DNA from: Phallusia fumigata
Taxonomy: Eukaryota > Chordata > Ascidiacea > Phlebobranchia > Ascidiidae
Length of the DNA stretch: 20,895 nt
Assembly: GCA_008931825.1 (NCBI GenBank)
Contig: QXVZ01004985.1
Coordinates: forward strand, 1-20,895
Direction: 5' to 3'
The position numbers and the translations under genes were made by a program. Below the pieces are notes generated by a model. The model saw only the letters and a program-made list of their open reading frames with translations, had not been told where the DNA came from and made no database searches. Within the stretch, counting starts at the first letter, position 1. The number at the start of each line of letters is the position of its first letter. Of the stretch, positions 20,070-20,895 are shown one piece after another.

Positions 20070-20895
20070 ACATGATTCATATCCACACAGCTGACAGACA
20101 ACACCCGTAAAACTCACACAAAGCAGTAAAACGGGCTAATTTGATCGCAGGGAAGCGAGGAGGCCGTCAGTCGGCCGATTAACCTGCGAAAAGCCCGGGT
20201 GAAAAGCGCTAAGATTACGAAATCGCCGAGTCGCGACAGTGTTTACACAAGAACACAACCATTACAAAAGCTTCGTATTTAGTTAGTCGTCGCGCGCTAA
20301 AGCGTTGCTCGGTCGATGCGGGCCGGTCCTGTGGGGGGCAGGTGGGGCCGCGAACAACTATGACGTCACAAACACAATGGAACGAGCGCAGCGAACGGAA
20401 CGTGGGAAAGCGACGGTTTTTGGCACAATTTCGTATTTGATTGCAGTGAAATCGCACTTGCATTGTAAGCAGATGATGCATGAAGCTTAGGTTTCGTCTG
20501 TGCTGAGCAGCGGTTTTGTTTACGAGCCAAATGGCGATATGACCAGCATTAAATAAACAGCGATCAAACAGCACTATTATAGCATATTATTTTATAACGA
20601 ACCAGCTAAATGCCGAAATAATGTGGATCCAATTTAGAGCTTAATTTTAAATCTTCTTAAAATAAGATTTGGCGATTTTTTTGCAATTTACACCTGGTAA
20701 ATATTTTCAACATATTGGACACTTATTGAAAACTTAAGGTAAAACATTTATGAAAACCTGTCCAACACAAAACGTTTCCACATCTAAACTAAAAAAAGGT
20801 AAGGTTATCTGTCTATTTTACGAGTATGTCTAGCTTTTACAGGGAACCAAACAAGCGTCGATTCACGTCAGAAGCTGCCCTTAGCAAACACGTTT
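20070..20895. repeat. 826-bp block, copy 2 of the terminal direct duplication
   Basis: The same sequence as 273-1098 in the same orientation, with no difference seen in the parts compared. It includes the CpG-rich segment and the CRE (20361-20368). It starts right after the N and runs off the window. It does not continue the ARID1 reading frame, so it is unlikely to be the genuine neighbour of the exon at 20068. Confidence 0.95.

Noticed and set aside
1..20895. Circular element or virus with terminal redundancy
   Set aside because: The repeated ends are explained more simply by a join at the N. The gene content is spliced host chromatin and cytoskeleton genes, and bases 1-272 do not match the sequence left of the N.

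Overview
This window reads as metazoan nuclear DNA, most likely from an invertebrate chordate such as a Ciona-like tunicate. The reasons are spliced genes with GT-AG introns from 69 bp to about 1.2 kb, AT-rich spacers with CpG-rich patches, and divergent but clear animal-specific proteins. The species is inference. There are no bacterial operons, CRISPR arrays, rRNA or convincing tRNA genes.

Two genes can be supported and both are on the minus strand. The first (16608-20068) is the 3' end of an ARID1/BAF250 gene, the large accessory subunit of the BAF (SWI/SNF) chromatin remodeller. Five exons join in phase into 289 residues that cover the armadillo-like C-terminal domain and a natural stop. 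Its upstream exons are missing because the exon is cut at a single N (20069). The second (13714-14230) holds the first three coding exons of a WAVE-homology-domain protein, best matched to WASF/WAVE, a Rac-to-Arp2/3 actin regulator. It starts with MPFIKR and continues in phase for 91 residues. I could not find its later exons in the remaining 13.7 kb.

Layout: 1-272 is a flank with a possible poly(A) signal. 273-1098 is a CpG-rich, promoter-like segment with a full CRE, and it recurs without visible change at 20070-20895, directly after the N. 1099-13713 is mostly anonymous AT-rich DNA with CpG-rich patches (about 2870-3010, 8930-9260 and 10980-11110), a perfect AGGTCATGACCT palindrome at 6101-6116 and one copy of a dispersed repeat. 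13714-15186 is the 5' part of the WAVE-like gene with a possible leader exon. 15452-15686 is a diverged tandem duplication rich in GTACC words. 15890-16607 is the probable ARID1 3' UTR, whose CpG-rich proximal part is packed with nuclear-receptor-type and E-box sites. 16608-20068 is ARID1, with the second repeat copy in one intron.

The strongest unusual signal is technical: the N plus the identical 826-bp terminal copy looks like a scaffold misjoin inside an ARID1 exon. The best biological leads are the two clusters of AGGTCA-type elements. I did not find a previously undescribed system that I can defend.
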